Positions 16,743 to 26,066 are shown, numbered from the stretch's first letter. The stretch is 64,000 nt of DNA from Actinosynnema sp. ALI-1.44 (GCF_001984155.1 NZ_MTQO01000031.1:95628-159627); one strand, 5' to 3'. Made by a program: numbers and translations. Notes: generated from the sequence alone by a model not told the origin.

Positions 16743-18401
16743 ATGCTGGTGTTCGTATCGCCTGGCCGTGATGGTGCCGGTACAGCGCGTGTTGTGAACA
16801 CCACCACATCCGAAACGGTGGCTGACCACAAGCCATCCGATCTGGTTTCCTGGATGGCGGCATTCGAGGAAAGTGAGCATCCGCGCTGGGTGCTGCCCTC
16901 GGTCGACGAGCTGTACCCGGCCATGGTTCGCCAGGGGATCCGGCTCGACCGGTGCCACGACCTGACGTTGTCCGAAGGGCTGCTGCTTGCTCACGAGGGG
17001 CGCCACGGAACGCACCGCAACCCGGCCGCGGCGTGGGCCCGGCTGCACGGGCGCCCCGAGCCGGAGGACAAACCGCCGCCCGCGCGGGACGCCCAGCCCG
17101 TGCTGTTCGAGCTCGACGAACGGTTCTACCCGATCGACCAGCTCACCGAGGTGTACGCCGACCAGCAGCGCCGGATCGCGGCCAACGCGCACCCCGACCG
17201 GCTGCGCCTGCTGACCGCGTCGGAGTCCGCCGGGGCGCTCGCGGCGGTCGAGATGAGCGCGCACGGGTTGCCGTGGAACGAGCGGGTGCACCTCGAGCTG
17301 CTGGAATCGATGCTCGGGCCGCGGACCGCACCAGGCGTGCGGCCGGCGAAGCTGGCCGAGCTGGCCGAGCGGATCGTGGCGGCGTTCGGCGGCCGGTCGC
17401 TCAATCCCGACAGCCCGCCGAGCGTGGTCAAGGCCTTCGCCAGAGCGGGCATCGAAATCCCCAGCACCCGCGCGTGGGTGCTCAGGGAGGTCGATCACCC
17501 GGCCGTCGAACCGCTGCTGGAGTACAAGGAACTGGCCAGGATGTGGACCGCGCACGGCTGGAGCTGGCTGGAGTCCTGGGTGCGCGACGGCCGGTTCCGC
17601 CCCGAGTACGTGGTCGGCGGTGTGGTGTCCGGCAGGTGGGCCACGCGCGGCGGCGCGGCGCTCCAACTGCCGAAGGCGTTGCGCACGGCCGTCCGCGCGT
17701 TGCCTGGCTGGTCGCTGGTGGTGGCCGACGCGGCGCAGCTCGAACCCCGCGTGCTCGCGGCGCTGTCGGACGACCGCGATCTGGCCGAGGTCGCCGGGGA
17801 GGTCGACCTCTACGCGGGCCTGGCCGAGGCGTCGTTCGACGGTGACCGGGGCAAGGCCAAGATCGCCATGCTGTCGGCGATGTACGGCGGCACGTCCGGC
17901 GGCGCCGGTCCACTGCTCGCGGTCCTGCGCAAACGCTTTCCCCAGGCGGTCGGGCACGTCGAACAGGCAGCGCAGGCGGGCGAGCAGGGCCGGATGGTCC
18001 GCTCCCGGCTCGGCCGCACCTCACCGTCGCCCTCGGAGCGCTGGAGCACGTTGATGGAGCGCACCGACGGCACCGAGGAGGAGATGCGCAAGTCACGCCA
18101 GGCGGCCAGGGACTGGGGCCGGTTCACGCGCAACTTCGTCGTCCAGGCCAGTGCGGCGGACTGGGCGCTGGTGCTGCTCGTGGTGCTGCGGCGCAGGCTC
18201 GCGGCACAGGCCCCGAAGGCCGAGATCGTCTTCTACCAGCACGACGAGTTCATGGTGCACTGTCCGGCCGAGACGGCCGAACTGGTCACCGAGCAGCTGC
18301 TGGCCTCGGCGAGCGAGGCCAGCAGGCTGGTGTTCGGCGACACCCCGGTGCGGTTCCCGCTCCAGATCGCCACGGTGGACAGCTACGCGGACGCCAAGTA
18401 G
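16743..18401 (+). CDS. bifunctional 3'-5' exonuclease/DNA polymerase (Pol I-like)
   Basis: A 552-residue protein from the ATG at 16743, made of a degenerate exonuclease-like N-terminus and a family A polymerase domain. Polymerase motifs are visible: motif A VVADAAQLEPRVLAALS, where DAAQLEPR stands where Pol I has DYSQIELR; the O-helix region GKAKIAMLSAMYG; and motif C FYQHDEFMVHC (catalytic HDE). This compact form without a 5' nuclease is widespread in actinobacteria beside the normal polA and is assumed to work in repair or gap filling. Divergent from the fadD-like gene; the 3' end overlaps the convergent HAD gene by 19 bases. Confidence 0.85.
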   Translation: MLVFVSPGRDGAGTARVVNTTTSETVADHKPSDLVSWMAAFEESEHPRWVLPSVDELYPAMVRQGIRLDRCHDLTLSEGLLLAHEGRHGTHRNPAAAWARLHGRPEPEDKPPPARDAQPVLFELDERFYPIDQLTEVYADQQRRIAANAHPDRLRLLTASESAGALAAVEMSAHGLPWNERVHLELLESMLGPRTAPGVRPAKLAELAERIVAAFGGRSLNPDSPPSVVKAFARAGIEIPSTRAWVLREVDHPAVEPLLEYKELARMWTAHGWSWLESWVRDGRFRPEYVVGGVVSGRWATRGGAALQLPKALRTAVRALPGWSLVVADAAQLEPRVLAALSDDRDLAEVAGEVDLYAGLAEASFDGDRGKAKIAMLSAMYGGTSGGAGPLLAVLRKRFPQAVGHVEQAAQAGEQGRMVRSRLGRTSPSPSERWSTLMERTDGTEEEMRKSRQAARDWGRFTRNFVVQASAADWALVLLVVLRRRLAAQAPKAEIVFYQHDEFMVHCPAETAELVTEQLLASASEASRLVFGDTPVRFPLQIATVDSYADAK

Positions 18402-19021
18402 GGCAACAGGTCCGCAACACTCGCCAGCAGGTGGGTGTGCCGGACCGCGCCGAGGGTCGCCGCGTTCTGCCCGCCGGTCAGCACGCCGACGACCATCCTC
18501 GCGCCCGCGTTCGTGCCCGCTTCGAGGTCGCGCGTGGTGTCACCGGCGACGAGAACCCGGGACACGTCGACGACCCCGGTCGCCTCCATCGCCCGGAAGA
18601 TCATGTACGGCGCCGGGCGGCCTGCCGGAACGTCGTCGGTGCACACCACGGCGTCCACTTTGTCCTCCCACTTGAGCGTGGTCAGGATGGACGTGGTGAC
18701 GTGCCGGTCGAAACCGGTCGTCAGCGCGACTTTCACGCCGCTGGCGCGCAGCTTGTCGATGGTCTCCGGCACGCCGGGCAACGCGACCGGCGGCTTGAGC
18801 TCGTACGCCTCGGCCAGCCTGCGCCGGAAGTCCTGGAAGGTGTCCTGAACCACCTGCCCGGTCTTGCCCAGCAGCGCGGCGATCGCCTCGGTCTTGTCCG
18901 CGCCCATCCACGGCACCACGTCCTTTTCGGACACCCCGGTGGCGTCGGCGAGCGCGCGGTACACCGCGCCGTGCTCGTCCACAGTGGTTCCGGCGATGTC
19001 GAAAACGGCCAGTTCGATCAC
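18383..19021 (-). CDS. phosphonatase-like HAD hydrolase (PhnX-like)
   Basis: A 212-residue HAD phosphatase. Motif I is DIAGTTVDEHG, the phosphonatase-type DxAGTTxD; motif II is TTGFDRH; motif IV is VAGDTTRDLEAG. The cap segment WMGADKTEAI puts Lys43 where PhnX has its Schiff-base lysine (aligned by eye with MGLLK of Bacillus cereus PhnX), so C-P bond cleavage of a phosphonoaldehyde is plausible. The GTG start at 19021 overlaps the GntR stop by four bases (GTGA), so the two are coupled. The nearby FAD oxidoreductase and PhnDCE importer complete a phosphonate-use module; this family has been noted as the phosphonatase-like partner of that oxidoreductase. Confidence 0.85.
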   Translation of the reverse strand: MIELAVFDIAGTTVDEHGAVYRALADATGVSEKDVVPWMGADKTEAIAALLGKTGQVVQDTFQDFRRRLAEAYELKPPVALPGVPETIDKLRASGVKVALTTGFDRHVTTSILTTLKWEDKVDAVVCTDDVPAGRPAPYMIFRAMEATGVVDVSRVLVAGDTTRDLEAGTNAGARMVVGVLTGGQNAATLGAVRHTHLLASVADLLPYLASA

Positions 19022-19767
19022 GATGCCCTCTCGGCTATGCGGGACAGCGCGGGAAGCGCGCTTTGGGAGTTCTCGATGGAGAAGCTGACGACATCCGGCC
19101 GGTACCGGTCGTCGGAGTGCTCGAACGGCTCGCCGGTGACGCTGGTGGCCGTGCGGCGTTCGCGCAGCAGCGGTGAACCGGCCGGGACGTCGAGCAGGTC
19201 GTGGTCGGTCTCGTCGGCGGCGACCGCGTCGATCACGTGGCTGCCGTGCGTGGTGTCCACGCCGTTGGCTTCCAGGTGCGCGTAGATCGACCCCGAGTCG
19301 CAGTCGAAGTCGAACAGCAACCGGCCGACCCGCTCGACGAACGTGCTGCGCTCGATCATGGTCGGCCGCGAGTCGATCAGGCGCAGGCGCAGCAGTTGCA
19401 CCACCGGCGTGCCCTCGGCGAGGTGCAGCGCGGCCGCGACTTCCGGGGTGGACGGTCTGCGCGCGATCTCCAGCGTCCGCTGGCCCGGCGTGCGGCCGAG
19501 ACCCGTGACCCAGCGGGAGAACGACATGAAGGTCTCGAACGGCTGGTTCATCGTCTGCCGCAGCACCACCGGGGGCTTGCCCCGGCCGCCGCCGATGAGC
19601 CCTTCCGCGCGCAGCGTGCCCAGCGCCTGCCGGACCGGGCCACGGGAGGCGTCCCACTGCGCGCACAACTGCGATTCGGAGGGAACGGCGGCGCCGACGG
19701 CCAGATCACCGGAGAGCACCCGGCGGCGTATGTCAGCGGCGATGCGTTCGTGCAGCGACTCGTCCAC
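19018..19767 (-). CDS. GntR-family regulator (HutC/UTRA type)
   Basis: A 249-residue regulator. The N-terminal winged helix (HERIAADIRRRVLSGDLAVG, PSESQLCAQWDASRGPVRQAL) is followed by a UTRA ligand domain (TPVVQLLRLRLIDSRPTMIE, PLLRERRTATSVTGEPFEHSDDRYR). It is transcribed away from the FAD oxidoreductase/PhnDCE operon and coupled to the PhnX-like hydrolase, so it most likely senses a phosphonate or breakdown product. On its own strand a TATAGT box lies about 15 bases before the GTG, implying a very short or absent leader. Confidence 0.88.
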   Translation of the reverse strand: MDESLHERIAADIRRRVLSGDLAVGAAVPSESQLCAQWDASRGPVRQALGTLRAEGLIGGGRGKPPVVLRQTMNQPFETFMSFSRWVTGLGRTPGQRTLEIARRPSTPEVAAALHLAEGTPVVQLLRLRLIDSRPTMIERSTFVERVGRLLFDFDCDSGSIYAHLEANGVDTTHGSHVIDAVAADETDHDLLDVPAGSPLLRERRTATSVTGEPFEHSDDRYRPDVVSFSIENSQSALPALSRIAERAS

Positions 19768-19810
19768 GGGACTTGACTATACAGGCAGCTACCAGCGAGT
19801 TCCCCCAAAT

Positions 19811-19830
19811 GAACTGGAAATGAACAGTTC
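19811..19830. promoter_or_regulatory. GntR-type dyad GAACTG-N8-CAGTTC
   Basis: GAACTG (19811-19816) and CAGTTC (19825-19830) form a dyad in the 108-base region between the divergent GntR gene and the phosphonate operon. Downstream, TTGACT (about 19839) with a 17-base spacer precedes the FAD oxidoreductase start. Probable operator/promoter control for both directions. Confidence 0.4.
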
Positions 19831-19875
19831 CGAGCTGGTTTGACTTTGAGGGGCCCGGTTTCAGACTCTCTTGTC

Positions 19876-20976
19876 ATGACAAGTTTGGGCACGGCCGACG
19901 TGGTGATCGTCGGAGCGGGCATCGTCGGGCTCGCCCACGCCGTCGAGGCCGTCGAGCGCGGCATGTCGGTCGTCGTCGTGGAGCGGGACGAGTGGGCCAC
20001 GGGCGCGTCCGTGCGCAACTTCGGGCACGGCTGTTTCACCGCGCAGGACGGGATCGCGTACCGCTATGCCCAGAAAGCCCGCGAGACCTGGCTGAAGGTG
20101 GCCCGGCTCGCCGGGCTGGCGGTGGCCGAGAGCGGCAGCGTGGTCGTGGCCCGCGCCGAGGACGAAATGGCTGTCCTCAAGGAGTTCACCGACGTCCGAC
20201 CGGCCGTCACGCTGACCGCCGACGAAGTGGCGCGGCGCGTGCCCACCGGGCCGGACGTCGTCGGCGGCGCGTTGCTGCCGCAGGACATCCGGGTGGACCA
20301 GCGCACCAGCGCGGGCCTGATCGCCCAGTGGCTGGCCGGTCAGGGCGTGGTGTTCCACTGGCGCACCACGGCGCACCTGATCTCCCCCGGTGAGGTCGTC
20401 ACCAGCCGGGGCAGCCTCAGGGCGCCGCGGATCGTGGTGGCGGTCGGCCACGACGTGGACCGCCACTTCCCCGACCTGGCTGAGGAATTCGACGTGCGCC
20501 GGTGCGCGCTCCGGATGCTCCGCGTGGCCAACCCGTCCACAAGGGACATCGAACCGGCCGTCCTGAGCGGGCACTCGCTGTTGCGTTACGACGCGTTCGC
20601 CCTCTGCCCCACCCTGCCCCAGGTCCGCGCGCGGATCGAGCGGGAACACCCCGACCTCGTCCGGATCGGGCTGAACCTGATGTACACCCAACGACCGGAC
20701 GGGTCGCTGACCATCGGTGATACCCACGCGTACCACCACACGCTCGACCCGTTCGAGGACAACGAACTCGACAGGCACGTGCTGTCCGAGACAGCGCGGT
20801 TCCTGGGTGTCCCGGGCCTCACGGTCCGCGAACACTGGCGCGGCGTCTACGCGTCCGCGCCCCAGCCGTACCTGGTGGCCAGCCCGGCCGACGGGGTCCG
20901 GGTCGCAGCTGTGACCTCCGGGATCGGCATGACCACCGCGTTCGGGCTCGCCCCGGACGTCATCGACACGTTTTAG
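19876..20976 (+). CDS. FAD-dependent oxidoreductase of phosphonate clusters (TIGR03364-like)
   Basis: A 366-residue DAO-fold flavoprotein with the N-terminal Rossmann motif VVIVGAGIVGLAHAVEA and ATGASVRNFGHGC, where glycine-oxidase relatives bind FAD. The C-terminal RGVYASAPQPYL and SGIGMTTAFGLAPDVIDTF match the small FAD oxidoreductases found next to phosphonatase-like hydrolases. The ATG at 19876 starts just before the Rossmann strand. Probable role: oxidising an amino- or N-methylaminophosphonate to the aldehyde that the PhnX-like enzyme cleaves; the exact substrate is not known. First gene of an operon with phnD, phnC and phnE. Confidence 0.82.
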   Translation: MTSLGTADVVIVGAGIVGLAHAVEAVERGMSVVVVERDEWATGASVRNFGHGCFTAQDGIAYRYAQKARETWLKVARLAGLAVAESGSVVVARAEDEMAVLKEFTDVRPAVTLTADEVARRVPTGPDVVGGALLPQDIRVDQRTSAGLIAQWLAGQGVVFHWRTTAHLISPGEVVTSRGSLRAPRIVVAVGHDVDRHFPDLAEEFDVRRCALRMLRVANPSTRDIEPAVLSGHSLLRYDAFALCPTLPQVRARIEREHPDLVRIGLNLMYTQRPDGSLTIGDTHAYHHTLDPFEDNELDRHVLSETARFLGVPGLTVREHWRGVYASAPQPYLVASPADGVRVAAVTSGIGMTTAFGLAPDVIDTF

Positions 20977-20998
20977 CAGAACAGGGAGCTGGAACCCC

Positions 20999-21877
20999 AT
21001 GCGCGCACTGCTCAGTGTGATCGCGTTGCTGTGCCTGACTGTCACCGCGTGTGGCAGCGAGCGATCCGCGTCCGGCGGACCGTGCCCGGACGGCCGGATC
21101 CGGTTCGGGATCGAACCGTACGAGGACCCCGCCAAGCTCAAGCCCGCCTACGAGGTCCTCGCCAACGCCTTGCAGAACAAGCTGACCTGCAAGGTCGAGC
21201 TGCAGGTGGTCGAGGACTACTCGGCCGAGGTGCTCGCGATGCGCAACGGCAAGCTGGACATCGCCCAGTTCGGCCCGCTCGGCTTCGTGTTCGCCAGCCA
21301 GAAGGCCAACGCGCAGGCGGTCGCGTCCTTCGCCGACGCCAAGGGCAAGCTCACCACGTACACCGCCGGGATCTGGGTCCCGGCTGACTCGCCGGTCAAG
21401 TCCCTCAACGACCTGTCCGGCAAGACGGTCGCCCTGTCCAGCCCCGGCTCGACATCCGGTGACGCGTTGCCCCGGTTCGCCTTCAAGGACATCAAGGACA
21501 TCAAGGTCGACTACGCGGGTGGTCACCCGGAGGCGTTGCTGGCGTTGAAGAACGGCAAGGTGGCCGCCGCGGAGATCAACAGCCAGCAACTGGCCAGCGC
21601 CAAGGCGGCGGGCACGTTCGACCCGTCGAAGTTCCGCCAGGTCTGGACGTCCGCGCCGATCCCGAACGACCCGATCACCCTCCGCGGCGACCTCGACCCC
21701 AAGCTGGCCGACGCGATCCGCAAGGGACTGTTGGAGCTGGGCCCGGCCGACGTGGCCAAGGTGGGCGAGTTCCTCGACGTCACCCCGCCCGGCCCGCTGG
21801 TCGCGGTGACCAAGGAGACCTACCAGCCGTTGTTCGACCTGGCCGCCGGGCTCGGCCTGACCGAGAACGACGTGTGA
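20999..21877 (+). CDS. phnD: phosphonate ABC transporter substrate-binding lipoprotein PhnD
   Basis: A 292-residue lipoprotein: signal peptide MRALLSVIALLCLTVTAC with lipobox LTVTAC (Cys at 18). The mature part is a periplasmic-binding-fold protein of the PhnD family (IRFGIEPYEDPAKLKPAYE, KLDIAQFGPLGFVFAS, DLSGKTVALSSPGSTSGDAL, PIPNDPITLRGDLD). It should bind the phosphonate outside the membrane and deliver it to PhnE. 22 bases after the FAD oxidoreductase and 3 bases before phnC. Confidence 0.9.
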   Translation: MRALLSVIALLCLTVTACGSERSASGGPCPDGRIRFGIEPYEDPAKLKPAYEVLANALQNKLTCKVELQVVEDYSAEVLAMRNGKLDIAQFGPLGFVFASQKANAQAVASFADAKGKLTTYTAGIWVPADSPVKSLNDLSGKTVALSSPGSTSGDALPRFAFKDIKDIKVDYAGGHPEALLALKNGKVAAAEINSQQLASAKAAGTFDPSKFRQVWTSAPIPNDPITLRGDLDPKLADAIRKGLLELGPADVAKVGEFLDVTPPGPLVAVTKETYQPLFDLAAGLGLTENDV

Positions 21878-21880
21878 CCG

Positions 21881-22564
21881 GTGGGCATCCAGATCACGGG
21901 ACTGCGGAAGTCCTTCGCGGGCAAGCAGGTGCTCGCTGGTGTCGACCTGACCGTGGCGCCCGGCGAGTTCGTCGCGGTGCTCGGCGCCAACGGGTCCGGC
22001 AAGTCGACCGTGCTGCGGTGCGCGGTCGGCCTGCAACGGCCGGACTCCGGCACGGTCGACATCGACGGCGGTGCGGCCATGGTGTTCCAGCAGATCCACC
22101 TGGTCGGCCGCCGCAGCGCGCTGGACAACGTGTGCTCGGGAGCGCTCGGCCGACTGAAACTGAGGCAGTCGCTGGTGTTCTCCCGCGACATCCGGCGCGA
22201 GGCGATGGACTGCCTCGACCGGGTCGGCCTCGCCGACCGCGCGGGCGACCGCGCCGGACGGCTGTCGGGCGGGCAGCAACAACGGGTGGCGATCGCCCGC
22301 GCGCTGTGCCAGCGCGCCAAGGTGATCCTCGCCGACGAGCCGGTCTCCGCGTTGGACCCGAGCGCCGCCGAGCAGGTCGTCTCGTTGCTCGCGTCGCTGG
22401 CCGAGGAAGGCCTCGCGGTACTCGCCGTACTGCACCAACCCGAACTGGCCCAACGGTTCGCGCACCGGATCGTCGGGCTGAACCAGGGCAAGGTGGCCTT
22501 CGAGACCACTGCCGCTGCCATGGACACCCAAGCGGTCAACTCGCTGTACGAGGGCGCCCGATGA
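21881..22564 (+). CDS. phnC: phosphonate ABC transporter ATPase PhnC
   Basis: A 227-residue ABC ATPase with Walker A GANGSGKST, Q-loop VFQQIHLVGRRSALDN, signature LSGGQQQRVAIARAL and Walker B VILADEPVSALD. The RRSALDNV(C)SGALG stretch is typical of PhnC. GTG start, three bases after phnD; the stop overlaps the phnE start (ATGA). Energises phosphonate import. Confidence 0.92.
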   Translation: MGIQITGLRKSFAGKQVLAGVDLTVAPGEFVAVLGANGSGKSTVLRCAVGLQRPDSGTVDIDGGAAMVFQQIHLVGRRSALDNVCSGALGRLKLRQSLVFSRDIRREAMDCLDRVGLADRAGDRAGRLSGGQQQRVAIARALCQRAKVILADEPVSALDPSAAEQVVSLLASLAEEGLAVLAVLHQPELAQRFAHRIVGLNQGKVAFETTAAAMDTQAVNSLYEGAR

Positions 22565-23340
22565 ACCCACCGACCCGCAAGGCGCCGTCCCCGGTCGCCT
22601 TCATCGTCATCGCCGTCCTCGTCGGCGTGCACGTGCTCGCCTGGCAGGGCACCGGATTCTCCCCCGGCGCGCTCGTCGAGGGCTGGCGCGGGATGGCCGA
22701 CTTCCTCGACCAGGCGTTCCCGCCCGACCTCGGCGTGCTCGGCGACAGCCTCGACGCCGCGGTCATCACCCTCTACATCGGACTGCTCGGGACCACGTTC
22801 TCGATCCCGTTCGCCCTGCTGCTCGGGGTGCTGGCGTCGAGGGTGACCACGCCGAACTCGTGGACCTACCAGATCGCCCGGTCGATCCTGTCGGTGCTGC
22901 GCTCGGTTCCCGACGTCGTGTTCGCGTTGATCTTCGTCACGGCAGTGGGCCTCGGTCCGTTCGCGGGCGTGCTCGCGTTGGTGTTCCACAACACCGGTGT
23001 GATGGGCAAGCTCTGGGCCGAGGCGATGGAGGAAACCGACCCGGGGCCGCGGGAGGCCCTGCGGGTGGCAGGCGCGTCGGGCGCGCAGACCGCCGTGAAC
23101 GCCGTGCTGCCCGCGGTCCTGCCGCAGATGGTCGGGCTGCTGCTGTACCGGTTCGACGTGAACGTGCGCTCGTCGCTGGTGCTGGGTCTGGTCGGCGCGG
23201 GCGGGATCGGGTTCCTGATCAACCAGTCCATCAAGCTGTTCCGGTTCGACCAGATGGTCACGCACATCATCGTGGTGGTCATCGTCGTCGTGCTCGTCGA
23301 CCAGTTCTCGGCGTACGTCCGCCGGAAACTAGCCACCTAG
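22561..23340 (+). CDS. phnE: phosphonate ABC transporter permease PhnE
   Basis: A 259-residue permease starting at the ATG that overlaps the phnC stop by four bases. About five to six membrane segments (FIVIAVLVGVHVLAW, AVITLYIGLLGTTFSIPFALLLGV, VVFALIFVTAVGLG, MVTHIIVVVIVVVLV). The EAA coupling loop reads EALRVAGASGAQTAVNAVLP. A single permease gene, implying a homodimer. The operon ends six bases later in a long hairpin shared with the convergent CHAT gene. Confidence 0.9.
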   Translation: MNPPTRKAPSPVAFIVIAVLVGVHVLAWQGTGFSPGALVEGWRGMADFLDQAFPPDLGVLGDSLDAAVITLYIGLLGTTFSIPFALLLGVLASRVTTPNSWTYQIARSILSVLRSVPDVVFALIFVTAVGLGPFAGVLALVFHNTGVMGKLWAEAMEETDPGPREALRVAGASGAQTAVNAVLPAVLPQMVGLLLYRFDVNVRSSLVLGLVGAGGIGFLINQSIKLFRFDQMVTHIIVVVIVVVLVDQFSAYVRRKLAT

Positions 23341-23345
23341 CGCGT

Positions 23346-23398
23346 GCAACCAATGTGGCCTTCGTTGCGTTTTTGGCTACGAAGGCCACATTGGTTGC
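23346..23398. terminator. long hairpin repeat, copy 1 (bidirectional terminator)
   Basis: GCAACCAATGTGGCCTTCGT (23346-23365) pairs perfectly over 20 bp with 23379-23398 around a 13-base loop containing TTTTT. It lies between the convergent phnE and CHAT stops, so it likely terminates both. The same element recurs at 37962-38018 and 39064-39116. Confidence 0.8.
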
Positions 23399-23410
23399 CA
23401 ACACGGAGCG

Positions 23411-26032
23411 TTAGCCTGAGCTGCCGAGGCAGACGAACGGACGGCGGAACGGCTCGACGGCGATCGCGTCGGCCAGCGCCACAGCGGGTCGCGCGCCCGC
23501 GGCCAGGCGGCGGTGGTAGTCGTCCATCGCCGCCGCGGCCGCCTGGTCGCCGACCCTGCTCAGCGGGGCGACGACAGTCTTGGACCCGTTCGCCAGCAAC
23601 GCGCTGGCGAACCCCAACGCTTCGTCCCCCGGCCTGATCCGGTTGAGCGCCAGTTCACACGCGGCGAGCACGACGTGCCGCGGCGGCTGGTTCAACCCGG
23701 CGATCTCGTGGGCGAACAGCGCGCCGTCGGCGAGTTCGAGCCTGGAGAACAACGCGTTCTCCGGCTCGTGCGCGCCGTGCGCCGCGATGTGCGCCAGGCC
23801 CGCGCCGTCGAGCGCTTCCAGCACAGCGGTCACCGTCGCGTCGTGCCCGGCGATCAGTCGTGCTGTGCCATGGTGGGCGCCGAGTTTGCCGATCTCACCG
23901 ACAGCGGCGGGCAGGCCGAGCGACCGGACCAGGACGGTGTGGCCGTCCGGGCGCGTCCCGATGCGTTCGGCCGCCAGCCACGCCGTCGCGGACGGCGCCA
24001 CGACCACCGGCCGTCCGTGCATGGATGGCAACGATCCCCAAGGGACACCGTAGAGCGCACCGGTGGGCACGATCACGACATCCCGGCCGCCGATCAGCTG
24101 CCCCAACGGCCGCACGATCTGGCTGTCGACCTGGTCGGCCTGTTTGCGCGCCGAGGCAGACACCACCTGCACCATCGGCACGGGCAGGTGGTCGGGCGCC
24201 AACGCGTTGAGGTCGACGTTCAGCATGCGCGCCCGCTTGCCCGCCTCGGCGGCCGATCCGAGGCGCGCGACGCGGACGTCGCCGTCCACCAGCACGACGG
24301 CGAGCAGTGAGTCCTGGGAGGCGACGAAACTGACCAGCGCCCGTTCGCCGAGGGCCCGCGCGACCTCGGCCACCTGCACCACCGGCCGCGCCTTGCTCCG
24401 TTGCCCGGCGTGCCAGCCGAGTCGTTTGGCTTCCCGCAGCCGTTCCGCGCGGCGCGCCTGCAAGGCATGCGTCGGCAGGCCGTCGTGCTTGGCCTGGTGC
24501 ACCGACTGGGTCAGGGTGCGGACCTCGGCGATGCACTCGACCAGCTCCGGGTTGTCCAGCCCGGACATGGGTTCGTACCGGTACGTCTGGGCGCGCGTGC
24601 GCTCCAGCCAGCCGAAGACCCTGCGTGGTTTCGCGTCACGCAGGACCAACCGGATCGCCAGGTCGGCCAACTCCTGGCCGTGCAGCGCGGTCCCGGACAG
24701 CAGTTCCAGCCCACCCATCCGGTCACGGACCTGGTCCAGTTCGGCCAGCCCCGCCCTGACCTGGCGCAGCGCCCGGCCTGGTTCCCCTTGGGCGACGGCC
24801 AGTTCGGCCCGGCACAGCCGCCGCAGCATCCGGTAGTCGATCGGGGTCAACCGGCCGGGGCGCGCGACCTGTTCCATCAGCTCGGCCGCCCTGGCGGTGT
24901 GGTGACGGCGGATCTCCAGGCGGACCGCCAACATCCGCGCGGTGGCGGCCTGGTCGGTCAGCTTCGGCACCGGGAGGCTGTCGGCGAACCGGACCACCCT
25001 GTCGGGCAACGAGCCGGGGACGGTTCCGGATCGCAGGGCCAGCAAGGTGTCCACACGCAGGCTGATGAGGTTGGCGTTCGCCACGCAGGTCTCGCAGCCG
25101 AACTGCTGCATCCGCTGGTGCGCGGAGCGCGCCATGGTCCGCGCCAGGTCCAGGTCGTCGGTCAGCAGTGCCGCTGTCGCCCGGTACAGCTCGGCGTCGG
25201 CCAGGTCCCGTGAGGCGCTGTCCTGTTCGCGCATCGCGGGCAGCGCCTCGTCGAGGTGGTTGCCCGCCTCGTCGGCCAGGCCCGCGGTCAGCAGAGCGTG
25301 TGCCTGCCCCATCCGCAGCAACGCGACACTGGCCTCATCGAGATCACGGTACGCGCGGTCGCATTGCTCGTAGCGGCGCAATGCTGCCGGGACGTCGCCA
25401 CCGCGTAGCTCCAAGGTGCCGAGCATGCGTTCGAGATCGGCGGCGCGTGCGGGCAGGTCGTACTCGACAGCCAGGGTGATTCCCCTGGTCAGGGCTTCAC
25501 GGGCGCGGCGCAGCAGACCAAGCCGGGTGCAGACCAGGCCGACGGAAGCCAGTGTCTTGACGAACGGCTCGATGAACCGCCGCGGGTCGTCCGTGTCGGT
25601 GAGGCACCGTTCCTGCTGGCTCACCGAGGAGTCCAGCGACTTGAGGCTCTCCTCGTTGCGCCCGGCGCCCAACAGCAGTACGGCGTAGTTGTTGTCGACG
25701 TTCGCGGTCAGCTCCGCCCGATCCAACGGGTCGGCCACGGTCGCGATCAGTGACCGGACGTCATCCAGCCGGGACAGCCCGACCGCGAGTCCATCGGTCT
25801 CGGCCACGAGCGCGGCGAGGCTGCAGGCCAACCTGATCTTGACCCCGAGCCACTCCTCTTTCACCGCCGGGTCGGCCGGTGCGGCCGTGTCGAGCAGTTC
25901 GGTGCCCTGCTGGGCCAGCTGGATGGCTTGTCCTTGCTTGCCGACGCAGTAGGCGTCCACTGCCGCGCGGTGGAGCTCACGTGCCCGCACAATCACTTGT
26001 GCGGCGGTCGGCGGCGGCTTCGTCACAGGCAC
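23411..26032 (-). CDS. CHAT-domain protein with N-terminal TPR array
   Basis: About 873 residues from the GTG at 26032 (a GTG at 26026 is also possible; a CATAGT box just upstream suggests a near-leaderless transcript). The first 480 residues are TPR-like helices (VDAYCVGKQGQAIQLAQQG and onward). The C-terminal 300 residues are a CHAT domain, a caspase-like clan CD protease fold: catalytic His in GLAHIAAHGAHEPENALF and catalytic Cys in HVVLAACELALNRI, so the dyad is intact. TPR-CHAT proteins are proteases triggered through their repeats (as in the type III-E CRISPR caspase-like protein); targets of the actinomycete forms are unknown. The small His/Cys peptide gene lies just upstream on the same strand. 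Confidence 0.88.
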   Translation of the reverse strand: MPVTKPPPTAAQVIVRARELHRAAVDAYCVGKQGQAIQLAQQGTELLDTAAPADPAVKEEWLGVKIRLACSLAALVAETDGLAVGLSRLDDVRSLIATVADPLDRAELTANVDNNYAVLLLGAGRNEESLKSLDSSVSQQERCLTDTDDPRRFIEPFVKTLASVGLVCTRLGLLRRAREALTRGITLAVEYDLPARAADLERMLGTLELRGGDVPAALRRYEQCDRAYRDLDEASVALLRMGQAHALLTAGLADEAGNHLDEALPAMREQDSASRDLADAELYRATAALLTDDLDLARTMARSAHQRMQQFGCETCVANANLISLRVDTLLALRSGTVPGSLPDRVVRFADSLPVPKLTDQAATARMLAVRLEIRRHHTARAAELMEQVARPGRLTPIDYRMLRRLCRAELAVAQGEPGRALRQVRAGLAELDQVRDRMGGLELLSGTALHGQELADLAIRLVLRDAKPRRVFGWLERTRAQTYRYEPMSGLDNPELVECIAEVRTLTQSVHQAKHDGLPTHALQARRAERLREAKRLGWHAGQRSKARPVVQVAEVARALGERALVSFVASQDSLLAVVLVDGDVRVARLGSAAEAGKRARMLNVDLNALAPDHLPVPMVQVVSASARKQADQVDSQIVRPLGQLIGGRDVVIVPTGALYGVPWGSLPSMHGRPVVVAPSATAWLAAERIGTRPDGHTVLVRSLGLPAAVGEIGKLGAHHGTARLIAGHDATVTAVLEALDGAGLAHIAAHGAHEPENALFSRLELADGALFAHEIAGLNQPPRHVVLAACELALNRIRPGDEALGFASALLANGSKTVVAPLSRVGDQAAAAAMDDYHRRLAAGARPAVALADAIAVEPFRRPFVCLGSSG

Positions 26033-26066
26033 ACCACTATGACAACACAGAACGTAGCGTAATGAA

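Noticed and set aside
20960..22570. 536-residue minus-strand frame opposite phnD and phnC
   Set aside because: Crosses two real genes with clear ABC motifs; composition typical of antisense of GC-rich DNA.
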